Shown one piece after another: positions 1-12,500 of a DNA stretch of 64,000 bases. The number at the start of each line of letters is the position of its first letter. Position 1 is the first letter of the stretch. The stretch is taken from the NCBI GenBank assembly GCA_030268105.1, contig BSDZ01000011.1:682001-746000 (forward strand), in the 5' to 3' direction. This DNA is from Volvox africanus. Taxonomy: Eukaryota; Chlorophyta; Chlorophyceae; Chlamydomonadales; Volvocaceae. The notes beneath the pieces are model-generated. The model ran no database searches, had not been told where the DNA came from, and saw nothing but the letters and a program-made list of their open reading frames with translations. The translations under genes and the position numbers were made by a program.

Positions 1-216
1 CTGCTGAACAAGGACGTGGAGCAGCTACTGGCAGCGCACGGCATTCCGCCGGTCGCGCCTAACCAGCCGCTGCCAAACTTGTACGCCCTTATTACATCGG
101 CAGCATCAGGCGTGCCGTTGCCTGCTGGCAGTGCCGGTGCTGCATCGACGGTGCTGACGACGGTGCAAGTGGAGGGGATGGGGACGGGATTGGCAATGGG
201 ATCTGACCGTACGTAG
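1..216 (+). CDS. 3' terminal exon of an unidentified gene (partial)
   Basis: Frame 1 is open from the first base and ends with TAG at 214-216. It gives 71 residues beginning LLNKDVEQLLAAHG. The first part looks like an amphipathic helix followed by Pro-rich sequence, and the tail is a low-complexity Ala/Gly/Ser/Thr stretch ending MGSDRT. GC-rich third positions agree with the other genes here, which supports coding. A TGTAA motif lies about 735 bases downstream, a plausible 3'-end signal for a volvocine gene with a long 3' UTR. I do not recognise the family. The exon's 5' splice junction lies at or before base 1, so the reading frame rests only on openness and codon use. Confidence 0.5.
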   Translation: MLNKDVEQLLAAHGIPPVAPNQPLPNLYALITSAASGVPLPAGSAGAASTVLTTVQVEGMGTGLAMGSDRT

Positions 217-951
217 CTGGTTCGGCGTTAGCTAGTTCACCAAAACCGTCGAGACAGCGCATCATTCGGGTACGGTTAAGGGTGAAGGTGGAACTCGCGT
301 GGCACGGATGAGCCGGGCAGCGGCTATAGCATTAGTAGGGATGGTTAGCAATTGCAGCTATAGGCAGGAGGAAATAGGACAGGCAGAAATTGATCACTTA
401 GGGATTCCTATTGAGTCGCTGGCGATTTGGCTGGCGACTGGGGAACGATGTCAGCGCCTCTCAGGACTGCAGGGCATGTAGGCTAGGAGGTGAATGGGAA
501 TACTCCATGTTTTTGGCATGTTTTTGTATGTTGAGCGCATGGCTGATGTTTACTCGGTAAGTATATTTCGGTGTACCTTACATGGATTGCCCCAGCGGCC
601 GGATCCAGCGGGCGTGGCCCCAGTTGTTCCTGCTGTTGTGGACGTCGGCGCCCTGTTCGTTCATGGAGATGGCTGTATGTTAACGAACTTTGTACCTGGT
701 TTGCTCGGAACCCAACTAAAATCAGGCGAAGACGGGTCGGCTGTGACCCCAGGGACGCATGGAACCTAGCACGTGGTACATCGTGAATGCGCATTATGGG
801 CAAAGACAAGGAGGATGTTCCTGGGTGACTGAGAGGCGGAACAAAGCTGAAATCCGCCGCGGTGCAGTATATAGGCCCGGGACGGTGATATCGGATTGTT
901 TTCAATGGAAGCAATTCAAGGGGCGGGGCGACCAAGAGCACAGAGGCAGGC

Positions 952-956
952 TGTAA
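952..956 (+). other. candidate TGTAA polyadenylation signal
   Basis: TGTAA is the usual near-upstream element of volvocine polyadenylation sites. This copy is the first good candidate after the stop at 216. It is a short motif that occurs by chance, so confidence is low. Confidence 0.3.
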
Positions 957-1308
957 CGCACGCACGCACGGTGCATTAGTGCGTGGTGCTGGGGTGCAAG
1001 TTACACAGTATGCGAATCTATCTAACTATCTGACCTAGATAACTGTCTCCAATGCTTGGGAATTGTTGTACCTGTAGGTGATTGTTGACAGTGTTTAAAG
1101 CTGCATTGGGGCGACCCGGATAAGGGCGATGTGGCGGGATAAATATATATCCCTGCACTCAAGATATCGTATGTCATGTCATATTTCAGCCTGGTTCTAG
1201 CCGGATTGTCGATTGATTAGCCAATGCCAGGCCATCGGCTCATATGCATCAGGGATATTACCCGCTGTGCTCCTGTGTCCCGCCGTCCGATCAGCCCCCC
1301 GCCGTCAT

Positions 1309-1440
1309 CAGTGTGTGTGTGTATGGGTTTCTTCATGTGTGTATGGGTGTGTGTGCTTTGATAGAAGTGTGTTTGTATCGGTGTGTGTGTGTGTGTGTGC
1401 ATGTATTTGTGTATGGCTGCGTTTGTTTGGATGTGTTGTT
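1309..1440 (+). repeat. (GT)n-rich microsatellite
   Basis: Runs of GTGTGT interrupted by ATGGG and TTTG blocks. The sequence is strongly strand-asymmetric (G/T on the + strand). Open frames across it are artefacts of the repeat. Confidence 0.85.
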
Positions 1441-1552
1441 GGGTTTATGCGAATTTGTACAGGTGTGTATCAGGGATTTGATTTAGTAAGGGTGTGCGCT
1501 TGTACGGATGGTATATCCTGAGATGTTTCCTAGGGCTGGTAGCTTGCCGTTC

Positions 1553-1654
1553 ATGGTGGCGGGTGCGCAGCGGCACATGGCATACGCGATGAAGTGGCTG
1601 ATGAGGGCCCCTTTCAGACCTGCACATCGCTTTGGCGGAAAACTGCCCCTCGCG
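1553..1654 (+). CDS. possible isolated first exon, unknown
   Basis: An ATG at 1553 opens a 34-codon stretch beginning MVAGAQRHMAYAMKW that is basic and Met/Ala-rich. It ends exactly at a consensus donor, GTAAGT, at 1655, in phase 0. This resembles an organelle-targeting first exon, but I found no partner exon downstream in a matching phase. It could also be chance. Confidence 0.18.
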
Positions 1655-2493
1655 GTAAGTATACCACATTTGTACCGAACGTCAGGAAACGACGTCTTTG
1701 AGACTCATAGGTCGGCACAGAGCTGTCCGCTACTGGTTGACCAGCGAGGATGACCACCTTGTCGATCAGTATCGCCACACTTCTGTTAGCAGACGTTGGC
1801 CACACAGGAACCAGACCACTTTGCCTGCCAGCACCACCTCTTGAGCCAGTACTGAATTTCTGTGCTGTAACGCACGGAGCGTCCTGACTGCGCATTTAAG
1901 CACCATATATCGCAGCAAAATTCACTGACAGTTGTACTGCCAGCTAAGCCCCGGAGCAGGCCCATCATATCTACGGGCGTTTTCCGAAAATGCCATTATT
2001 TTCCGGGTCCCGTCCGCGGTGAAGTACGCTGCTGCCCTGGCGTTGCATAATAGGCCTGAGGTGCCAAAGGTTCACGCTAATGAAATCTATGGTTGTGGGC
2101 AGTAAGCAAAGTGCACGCCTTGGGCAGCTGCAACATCACTATTTCCAAGGCGGCAAATATTATCCTTCAGAAGCAGCTTGACCAAAATTTGGTTGCAACA
2201 CCGACGGGGCAGCGTCCGGCATCGAAGCTAACACAACCAAAACCGGTAGAAGGTTGGATGCAAAATTTCCTTAAGATTTTGTTTATATGTTGAGGCGTTT
2301 AAATGTTCTTAAGTGATTTGACGGTGAGATGAATAGATTATATGTACTTACTTGCGGAAACAGTTAACCAATAACCGATTTGGGGATGGGCTTAATTCAA
2401 CTTCCTTAACTCTACGTTTGAATTGATTTTGCAAGTTAGGTGCTTTAGACGGCTTTTGAACCTTTAGATTAGGTAAGCGAGACGCTACTTGGA

Positions 2494-4628
2494 ATGGTGG
2501 CCTCCCGAACCGTGTACACGCTTAAACTCAAGCTTCCATGGCACTTTCATTCACTTCAAAATAGAATTGTTGTCAGAGCTAAAGCTCGTTTTCATTTAAC
2601 ACTTAGCACTGTGCTAACATTCCTGGCTTTGAATGCGCTGTTCGGGCTTGCAACAGCTAATGTCCGTGAGACTGAAGGACACCTAGAAAATTTACAACCC
2701 TTGGTGGTACATCCGTATTGCCGATGTAACGAAGATATTTGTCAGCCTTATGTGCGGGGGATCGTGGACATCACCGCCGTCCTTCGAACAGCAGCGGGAC
2801 TTCCTGAAGGCGCATGTGTCTTCAATCCTGCAATCTCTCGTCTTGCAGGAAATATTTTCTGCGTGTTCGCTCGAGTATATATCGCCAGGAGTACGGAGCG
2901 ACGATGTATTCCTGGACAGCTTGACCGGCCGCCCTTCATGGATGCGTGGAACGGAACATTGGCAAACCTATTGGCGGTGATTCGTCTCCGAGGGGGACGC
3001 CAGTCAGGCAACGTTACGGCGTCAGTCCTGGGTCATCGCTACCTGAAGGAGTTCAACTACGAGGATGGCCGCCTATTCCACGACCAGCGTGGTCGGCTAT
3101 TCTTGTACCTTTCCCTGCCTTTTGGCAAGTACGGTGGCGCACGCGCATCCGTGAACACCGTCTTCCGCGTTTTAATCACCTGCCGGCGCATTCCCGGGCC
3201 TAATAAATGTGATCCTCATCTCGGTCCTCCGCGCCTATTACGCTACGACCGCAGCATCGCGTGGGATAAAAACTGGGTCCCGTGGAATGGCACCAATATG
3301 ATGTCGTATTCCCACTACGGTCCATTCGGCCCTCACTCTGTCTTTAATTGGTCCACCTACCGCGACCCGGTGCCGCACGCTCGATTCTACTCCAAATCTA
3401 ATCAGACCTTCTTCAGCGCCTTCAGTAAGACCTTTGGCCGCCTGATGCACCTGTCTGGCGGCACGCCAGCGATCCTGGAGGCCAGCGGTACAACCTACCT
3501 TGCAGTGGGGCACATGCGCGTGCACCCGGGCTGCCTCCACCCGGAATCAATCCCGGGTCTAGAGAAGGTGCTGGGTACGGGCATCCGCGTGAACTGTGGC
3601 CACATGCTGACATTGGACTCGCAGGTCAAAGGCTCTATCCCCTTCCGGACGTTTATGTACCGGTAAGTTGGCGGGGGTGAGAAGGCTAGGACCAGGAGTT
3701 TAATCTTCACGGAGTCAGGACTAGGCGCCAAAATGGCTAAGGGCTAAGGTTAGAGCGGGCGGATGGGGCCTCTTGGCCCGTATGGAAGGGGGAGCCGGGC
3801 AAGCAACCAGCTTGCGGACGGAGAAGTGTACTCTGGAAGGAGGATTGATGAGGACAGACACAGACACACACATACACAGACACATACATCCTTTTGGATA
3901 TAGGATTGGAGCTGGACGCGGTAGGCTGTATTGGCAATGCGCGGCACTGGTGAAGGCGAAACGGGGTGAAGCGTGAGATCTGTACCGAGTGCTGCTGTGC
4001 TGACGCAACCTAAATCAACCCGCAGAGGCCCTGATGGTAACATGACCAAGCACTACCACGTCGACTACGGGCTCTTTCTTTATAGGTGTGTGCATACCAC
4101 TGGGGAGGGCCCGCCACGACGTTTGGACACCACAGCATAATGATAGGGTTCGGCGGAAGGTCGATGATATGCGACCACAAGGAACAGGATTATGACTGGT
4201 GTACTGGTGCTATTCAGATGAATTCTTATGGAATATTGTATATTATATAAAGGAAATATTGTAACAGCGGCGAAACGTGCGTCCGAAGCCAGCGTCCCCT
4301 TTTCCTCCACTTTGATTGCAGGTTCATCGCTGCGCCACCCTACACCGTTACCCACATTAGCCACGGCTTCCTGCCGCCCTCGGAAGGCCACTTCGGCATC
4401 ATTTTTCCAAGCGGGCTGGAGCGCTTTGGGCCCTTTGGTGAGGACTATGCGATTGCCTACGGTGACGCCGACCAAGTCGCCCGGCTAATGCTGCTGACCC
4501 AGTCTGATGTGGAGAAGCTGCTCATCCCGCTGTTATTAATGGAGAAACGCATCTCCGGTTTCTCGGTGTGCACGTTGCCGTTCGAGGACAACGTGCCGGC
4601 ACTGCTTCGACTCCCGCAGAGGCAGTGA
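2494..4628 (+). CDS. secretory-pathway protein, probable beta-propeller carbohydrate-active enzyme
   Basis: Three exons with matching phases: 2494-3662, 4026-4085 and 4322-4628 (donors GTAAGT and GTGTGT; acceptors CGCAG and TGCAG). They give 511 residues and stop at TGA. Residues about 30-56 form one hydrophobic segment after a basic N-terminus, so it is either a signal anchor (type II, Golgi) or a signal peptide. Six N-glycosylation sequons (two NGT, plus NVT, NWS, NQT and NMT) and several cysteines fit a lumenal protein. Blade-like motifs follow: FNPAI, EDGRLFHDQ, DKNWVPW, LSGGTPA, HVDYGLFLYR and IAYGDADQVARL. The order of NP.., ED.RL, NWVP, GGTP and YGD.D motifs resembles the GH130/beta-mannoside-phosphorylase type five-bladed fold, which is inference from pattern only. 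The substrate is unknown; a role in glycan or extracellular-matrix modification is plausible. The ATG at 2494 is the first in frame before the hydrophobic segment. Confidence 0.7.
3850..3890 (+). repeat. (CA)n-rich microsatellite in intron 1
   Basis: Alternating ACAGACACA/ACATACACA units inside the first intron of the gene at 2494-4628. No coding meaning. Confidence 0.8.
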
Positions 4629-7600
4629 GGGGCGCCGGACGGAGAGCCTGTGAGGGGTCTGGGGTAGGGCTTTTGTCCCGACAGTGACGTCGGCTTTCGA
4701 AAGGTGTGTTTGGGTAGGCGGGGTATGTAGGGGTACATTCCATGAGGGTTAGGCGGTGGGAGGTGTAGGGACTAGGCCAGGGACGTGCTGCGGTGCATTA
4801 AGCAGCTTGTCGCCGAGCCTCCCTATGCTTAAAGATGCGACATGGGGAATCCTTTAGGTTAAGCAGATGCAGTCATGGCCTTGGATATTGTGTTTGCAAC
4901 GTTGCTCGGCGATTTGAGGCTGCTCGCGGAATGTCACTTATATGTGTGTGTGTGTAGGATAGGGGGGTACATCACCCGTGGCCACTAACCTGGCAGTCCC
5001 TACCTTCCCGGGTGTTTCGGGGCACCCTCATCCAGTCTCCCATGCCGACTTCTCCGAAATCAGTGGTTTTCCCAGGTTCAGCACCCACCACCAGCATCCA
5101 GCGGAAGCTGCCGAATCAACTAAGGCGTCAACTCCGCTACTGGTCAGCTCGCAGGTCGCTTTAATTGGGGTCGTCACCGTCCATCGACATGGGGGCACCC
5201 TGCCCTTATCATTAGGGTCTTTGGCCCGCTCTCAGTCGGGGTAGAACCTGGAACTCCAGGGGCATATTAGTCGTGCCATAACAGTCGTGCCTGAACACGC
5301 GTGCCTGAACACGCGTGTATGTGTATTTTGACGGACCATAATCCTAGGAGCAAACCTTTGTGCGCATTCCTGACAGTAGATGCCAGTTGCTGGAGAGCTC
5401 TCTACCGGACCCCTCCCGCATGCGCCTTCTTACATGCTTTGCTGCAGCATTGAGGATGAACTCGGACTGGACTGGGGATTGCTTGCGGAGGCTGTTGCTT
5501 CTGATACTAGTACTTGAATCGACGTGCGGCGGCTGGTGGCGGCTTGTGGTCACCAGCAGAGATTTTGTGAGATGTGCTGGGACCGCCCGCTGAGAGGCCA
5601 GTCCTTTTTGCTGTGGGAAAACCATTGTCGACAAGTCTCTAATAAAGGGGTTGAGTGCAGTGTCCCGTAACAGGGAAGGTTGGGGCTATGGGATACGACG
5701 AAGCAATGAGCGCTCGTTACCCAAATCGATGATGGTGCCACAGGTAATTTGAGCGTTACTACATGTCACAACTACTACTATTACCAATGACGATTGTTTG
5801 ACACACAGAGTAAGAGGAGGGTCCGACGAGGGGCGTTGCTTACGCTTACTGTTGCCGCCCTAGGGCCGCACGTCAGGTGTTGGCACGTGCAGCTCTTAAT
5901 TGGCTTGTAGGACCCGATTGTGGCTTTGGCGATCAACTCATTCGGACCGTGCTTTTGATTTGCGCCTTAACATTGATACGTGTATTTGGCTCGGGCGCGT
6001 GCACTGATCTTGTTTTTTGAACAGGACGTCAAGGATGCTATCTTTTTGGACAACGGACATAACGTGTGGCAATGAACGCCTCCGTTGCTTCTCCTGGAAG
6101 TAGCAGATATGACACATGGAGGCTTTTATTCGAGGCATGTCGTCGTGCACCGTAAGATATTTCATCAGGGCAGTAGTTAGTCATTTACACAGTCAGCTGG
6201 TCTCTGCAATACAGGACGCGAGGAGCCTTCGCTTAGATTAACTTAGCCTTGCTGGACAGGTGTCCCAGTGATTAATTAATCCTCATGAATTTTGTGATCA
6301 ACTGTGCATGGGATGGTCCGGATGGGTGGTGTGTTATCTGTGCTATAAACACCATAATTGGCTTTCGGCTTTTCGCTTGGATGATGGAAATGGCTCTGCC
6401 AATTAACTTCAGTCTCCTCCATGGTTGAGGAGCGACACTGTCTCTAGCCATGTCAAAAGATGTTGCAGCGAGTGGGGCTACATGGATTGGATGGTCAAGA
6501 TAGCCATGGTGCGCGGAACCCTGGGTGCTATAGACCCTTAACAGCAAGGGCTGTTAACATGGGCGTAGCAAGCCGGGGCCCGCCTCCGTGTAATTTTCCC
6601 TGGACTAGGAGCCATTAGAGTTTGAATCGTCTGGCACATGGCAATAGGTCATGGGAGGGGATTACAGATGCTGCAGGAGCAAGTTGGAGAACAGTATTCC
6701 CCGGGGCCCCGGACACCAATAGCGTTGAGACTTTATTTGGAGGAGTCTACAGAAAATAGAGGCTAATCATCATGGTGGGCGAATGCATGAAGCGGAAATC
6801 ACAAAGCAATCACAAAGACCAGTTTGTGGGGAGCGAGGGGGGTCGTGTGTGAAGCGGCTATTGCCTTGAGAGATGCCAGGAAGATGGCTTTTTGCGTGAC
6901 GGGAATGAATGATGGACGGGTCTGCTTCGCTCCATCATTAGGAGCCTTACAGCACGATGGTCGATAAGAGGCGTACTGGGTTACGGTGTGGACGTGAACT
7001 CGTTATCTCTTTATTCATGTTTCGTCTCCATAGACCGTCGATTTATGACAGACATGAAAGACAGTTTCATAGATATACAACAATGGGGGTTAGGGCTAAG
7101 GCCTTGAACGGGGTCTTGAAATAGCTGGCGTTGAGCTGTCCCCAGCTGGCTGCCCGTCCGTCAGCTGCAGAAAGTAGCACCTGCTGGCTGCGGCTTAGGG
7201 TCGGGACCTAAGCCTAACGATCGGTCCGACAGAGTTGCTTGGATGACTCACACGCTGTTACAAAATGGTATATGAAAGTGGTCGTTTACGCTCGGAAAGT
7301 ACTAATCGCTTCTAGAGCCAGGTGACAAAGGACATTTGTCACATCATCGCCAATAAAATATGTTTGACTCTAGCCGTACAACCCGTCATTGGGCGCCAAA
7401 CGCTATCAGGCTCAACCGACAAGTCAACTAATGCCAAAGATAAAAGATAAAGATCTAAATATTATGAAGATAATTACTGACCAACCGGCGAGCTCTTCTG
7501 CTTCGCTTCCCTTCGAAATCCCTTCGAATTTGTGCCGTACCTGCTCATCAACATAAAAGGGCACTCTAATGCTAAGTCGCTACCCGTAAACTGATCAGCC

Positions 7601-7847
7601 GACTGAGTCCCCGCCCTTGCTTACAGCGCACACACATGATTTAATTATCATATCATATGATTATCTTTTGTAAATTAACTAATAATTTTACGCACGCACA
7701 CGATAACACGAGCACTGACACCTTTCATGCCTGGTAACGCCATCCGTCGTGACAAGCTGCAGCTAGGTAGTGGCTGATTGTGTTGGGTTGATTGGATTGG
7801 TTGTGTGGATGGGAAATTGCTCAAAGAGAGGTGGTTTAAGCACCGCC

Positions 7848-7940
7848 CACCTGCATCCAGGGCGTTCGGGATGGTGTACCGCTCACCTGCATCCAGGGCG
7901 TTAAGGCGCTTCCCTCGGCCTCGCGGGCAAGGGAAGCGCC
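7848..7940. repeat. direct repeat plus 11-bp hairpin
   Basis: A 19-bp direct repeat (CACCTGCATCCAGGGCGTT) occurs at 7848-7866 and 7884-7902. It is followed at once by an inverted repeat: GGCGCTTCCCT at 905-915 (+7000) pairs perfectly with AGGGAAGCGCC at 7930-7940 across a 14-base loop. This may be the remnant of a small non-autonomous element; no target-site duplication was identified. Confidence 0.7.
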
Positions 7941-9136
7941 TGAGGGAGCACGCACTTGACATCGGGTGTATCACATTATTCAGTGTATTTGAGGGTGTCT
8001 GAGAAATCGCCTGGATTTGCGCTCTCCTCTACACGGTGGCTCTCCTACGACAATTACATGATTTACACTCGTCATGGGCTCCACAGTAACAGCAGTTAAA
8101 GGTCTTGAACAAGCTGCAGCAACAGTACGAACGTACAAGATGGAAAAGCCGACCCAGTTCTTATGGTTGGGCTATTCGTGGTGCGGTTTTGCCGTATGCT
8201 GTTCGGATAACACATTCTGATGCCACTGACGTGGGCGCCGCTGCTACTCCTGACCACACACCAGGCCCTGGTCGACATGACTCGTGAGGTCTCGAGTGCT
8301 CTGCGGGTGTTGACCCTCGAAGGCCATCCGGTGATGCCAGAGCAGTTGCTGGGGGCGATGGAGGGTCGTTATCAGGATGGATATGAAATGCCGGGGTACC
8401 TGTTGATGCAAGTGAAGAGGCTATTTTTCTAGCCTGACGGAATCACACTACCGACAGTATGATAATTGATATTATTGACCACACCATCTACTGGGTGTCG
8501 TCCGGACGGGGTGCTCGAGAACGCACCAGGCGCGGTGTTTACAATCCAGTGCATGAAGGCGCAGAAGGATAGGGAAGCGCTGCTACCCAATGTGTCCAGT
8601 TCACTAGCGCTGTGAAGGGGCCCCAGGATCAGGCTCCGGCTCATCCCGACCTGGTCTCCACCCCACCTTGATCCCCCTTGGCGTCTCTATTCATTGCTGC
8701 TTACGCCCTCTCCCTGGGCGGAAACGAGCGGACCCTGGTTATGTTGCGGTCCTTTGCATTCCAATCCTTGTATTTCTAGTGTGTATTGTTCCGTCCCTTG
8801 TACATTGTAACATACAATTTCCTATGTATTTTAACGCTGCAAGTTAATTTGACCACCGAAGTTCAACGTATGTCTCCCCCTTCCCCCTCCCTTAAAGCCC
8901 GTTCTCTGCCGATTCGTATTCCTCACCACCATGGAGCAGGCCGTTTTAAGGTGGCCACTATACGTTCCTGGTTACGGGTTTGCCGTAAGGAAACCCCGCA
9001 TCACGCTTTTGCTCATCGTGCATATGTCGTTATCCATAATCATTTTCGTATCATGCAAGAGATGGTGGAAGTTGAATGAGTATTTGGTAGAAACTGACGC
9101 TATCCGTCCTTCAGGGTACGGCAGGTATCCACATCC

Positions 9137-9196
9137 ACATTCAGGTGGATAGGGTTTTAACAGGGTTTGAATAGGGTTTGAATAGGGCTTTAACAT
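9137..9196 (+). repeat. degenerate telomere-like AGGGTTT repeats
   Basis: AGGGTTTTAAC, AGGGTTTGAAT (twice) and AGGGCTTTAAC follow one another with 11-12 base spacing. They resemble the plant/algal TTTAGGG or TTTTAGGG telomere unit read with insertions. With only four degenerate copies, an ordinary short tandem repeat is equally likely. Confidence 0.4.
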
Positions 9197-9596
9197 GCAG
9201 ACAGATTTAAAGAAAGTTTTTTAAACCTTTTAATTAAAGCTATATATGCGTTTAATTTGATTACCGCGAGCTATCTCAACGTTTCGTACCACAAGAGGTG
9301 GCCACGGAGGAGTCTTGTGGCTCATAAATGCCAGGAAATAGTAGAAAACTCAAAAAAGATCATTTGATCCTTACTTATTATAACTTTTTTATGATTAATT
9401 TGAATTAGAGCTGAATTCCTTTGCAGTTTGGGTTTCGTCTTATGACGGTTGCCGAAAATACTATACTCGTCCAGTTTACGGCAGTACACCTCGTTAACTT
9501 TAGATTTTGTAATTTGACTTATATTAACATGAGAATTATTTTATGAATCCTAAGCATGGTTACTAGGATTGCGTTACGCTTCTAAAACACGTCGGC

Positions 9597-12500
9597 ATGG
9601 CCCTAGCATGGTTTTGGCACTGTTTTTCCTGCAAGGAGGTAGAAAAAGAATGTTCTGGATCATGCAGAGATCAAGCAATGTGCAGGAGGCCGGAAATTGC
9701 GGTGGTGAGGGCCGTCTCCTGTCAACGTTTTCGTCCGATCCGCCCGCTCGTTGTTACCCTTCGAGCCATGGTATGCCAGCAACACCACAAGCTTGATATA
9801 ATAACAATTTCTTTTCGTTTTTTTACACGCTAGGCGATCGGAAAAGCGGCCTTGGTCGTTCTTAAAGGCTTTCTGCAGCGAGCCCTCTGCAACGCAAGCC
9901 GGGAGAAGCTTGCGGAGTGCAGAGCGAAGGCGCTAGTAAGAGGTCTTCGCTATTATCTGGATGAAAAGACCTCAGTTGTGCGGTAGGATAACTGTGCGAG
10001 CAGTTTCCTTGAGCTCTCGTTCAGTGCCATTGGACGCTGTGAACAAAACAATGCCTTCCATGCAGGCTGTACGGCCTGGCAGAAGATGGTATAGGCAAGC
10101 CGACTTTTGTCCTTTTGGCGTCAGCTGCGGACATCGACAGCCACGAGAACGATAGGCCGGGCAGTTACATCATTTTCGCGCCCGATTCGAAGAACGCCGA
10201 AGGCCGGACCCAGATGCAGAATATGCTTTACGAGGCATTGAGCACGAAGGTTAGCAAATGTGCAGGCCCCTTTTCGTAAGATCTCGTTAACGGCGTTAAC
10301 GCTCCATCCTTTCACCCTAGTCAGTGGGTGAACTCACGTTCCGCTGTCGCCGTTTATCTGACAATTATCAACCTTAACGCCCTCACCATAATTATCGCCG
10401 ACATGACTACAAGTATCGGTTTGTCGCAAACAGCCGTGCCATGAGGTCCTAGCTCTGCCCAGCAGGCCGCTACAAAGCCCCCGGGCGCCGCTCCCGGCCC
10501 ATGTAGTCCAAAACGCCCTCCTAGGCACATGACTCGGGACAACCCCACCACCAAAATCCGCCTCATCAATCTCACACTCTCACACGGCCCTTCCCTTGCA
10601 CTGCATAGAAGGCCGTGACGTCCGTCTCTCCGGATACCTCCGCCGTCTGTGGTGCATTGCCATTGCTGCTTGGCGACGTCATCATCAGCATCCTGTGGAT
10701 TCAACACCAACCAGCGCCACCTGTTGCTGCCACTTCCCCCGAAAAAGCATCAGCTACAGCCTCTCTTCGGTGCGACTGGGTCGTATGCATTCCCAGCGCT
10801 GCCACGGGCGCTGGCGCTGACGCTGACGCTGACGGCTGCCTCCTGCGTAGCCCCTTGGTGCTGCAGCAACTGGCGCTTTCCGCCCCCGTCATCCTGGCAG
10901 CAGGCTTGCCGGATGCACCGGACTACTTCAGCACTTCGGCGGCTTGCAGACTGCATGACGCTCAAAGCGCTTGTGGCAGAGCTGTGCAGCATCCTGGTGG
11001 CGCATGTACGACGGAACTTTTTGCTAGACGCTTCCATCCGAGCTGCCTTAGTACCGGTGGCAGGATCACAGCTGGCGTTTCTTCTGGAGGACGACTTGCA
11101 TTCGGCGCGCGCCGCTTGCGGCGGTGTGGGTGCAGGGCTCATGAGCGCTACGGTGGTAACGACGCAGGGACAGGCTGCACTGGCAGCGGCGACTCTGCTC
11201 GCGAACATCAGCTGCGACACACCGACAACTAAAACTGTTGGCGCCGGCGATAGCGTGTGTGGCGGCAGAAATGAAACATCAGGCAGCAACTTGACGTATA
11301 GCGGGCCTCAGGCGATTATAGCAGCAAAGTTGGATGCCTTCGGGTCGAAGGGCAGGTGGGTTTTGCGGTCTAGGGCTTGGGAATGTGCCATACTTCACAT
11401 CCCAGCACCGTGCCGTGCCCTTCCCAGCAACCCCGTATCGATCCGGGTAACCCGGGATGCCCTTCTCTCCCTTCTTGTGATTGCTAACCGATGGACTTGT
11501 GAATCTATGAATCTTGTCACTTGGAAGAAGGGCTTTCATCGCCAGGTTTATAGCACCGTATCAGGCGTCAAACACCGTTATGTGTATGCACAGCGGCACT
11601 GTTCCCTTCCTGTCAGCGGCACTGCAAGTATTCGCTTCTTTGCTGCGTCCATCCCTGTGTGGCATGTGGACCTCTCGGGGCTAACCAAGGAGGGGCAGCT
11701 GCTACGAGGGCACGTCCCTGCTGGGTCCCGCAGCGGCGGGCGGGAAGGTCCGAGGCAACGCTCAGGGGGTGCGAAGGAGCTCCTCGGAAATGAACTTGGC
11801 TAAGGCTGCTGCCAGGACGCCATCGTTGCAACCGCTGCGACGACCTACGGGTCATGCTGGAGATACGCCGCCGAACACCTGCCGCGGCCGCATGGCCAAG
11901 TCCTGCATGGCCAACGGCAGCTCGCATGCCGGGAGGATGATGCTGGCGGGCACTAGCAATACAATGGGGGGATGCGGCACTGGCACTGAAGGCGGCGCTG
12001 CGTCGGTTACATTTAACTCAGTGATTGCGCGGGCGGCTCTGCGCGCAAAACCCTTCCGTCTGTCGGAGACTGTTCTGCAGCAAATGGTGCTGCAGAGCGG
12101 TGCCTTAGAGCGGGGGAATGGTAACGGCAACACAGGCGGTGGTGGTGACCGCTACCGCGGCAGCGGTGTACTGACGGGAGAGGTGGTCCCGGACTGCCTC
12201 CAGTACGTGCAATCCCTTCGACTCCCTTCACGAGATGTGTACATGCTGCTCAATGCAGCGACCGTCCGGGAGGCCACAACGATGGGGAACCTGTACGACT
12301 CACTGGGAACATGTGGCTCGCCAGCCAGTAGCGCCCGGTCTCGATTGCCAGCCTTAGGCCTGGCGGCGGCGGCGGCGGCCACCGGCGGCAGTACCGGCGG
12401 AGGGGCCTCGGCCGCCCCTTTCGCCACCGCCAAATCGTTGACCTTGGTGGGCGTTTCGACGGAAGCCGGCGCGGTGCTGGGGCTCTACGTGTCGTTCCCG

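Larger units (their letters stand above)
217..2493. other. intergenic / 3' UTR stretch with a (GT)n array
   Basis: Between the first two genes I see no convincing complete gene. The first ~740 bases are probably 3' UTR. A degenerate (GT)n microsatellite lies at about 1309-1440. One short, codon-like stretch ending in a perfect GTAAGT donor lies at 1553-1654 and is listed separately. The rest (1655-2493) becomes AT-richer with frequent stops and probably contains the promoter of the gene starting at 2494; I could not place a TATA box or an initiator. Confidence 0.4.
4629..9596. other. 5-kb intergenic stretch, AT-richer, no gene recognised
   Basis: No frame shows the GC-rich third positions and splice-site bounded blocks seen in neighbouring genes. 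Short open frames (for example 8220-8432, reading REVSSALRVLTLEGHPV) look codon-like but have no splice partners and no family I recognise. The stretch holds a tandem duplication (about 5283-5320, CGTGCCTGAACACG twice), a duplicated/hairpin element at 7848-7940 and degenerate telomere-like repeats at 9137-9196. AT content rises towards 9200-9560, just upstream of the kinase gene, where its promoter presumably lies. Confidence 0.4.

Noticed and set aside
10840..10960. Apparent +1 frameshift in the kinase between DYFSTSAAC and RRLADCMTLKAL.
   Set aside because: An intron at 10847-10949 (GTAGCC donor, TTGCAG acceptor) joins the two frames in matching phase, so no mutation is needed.
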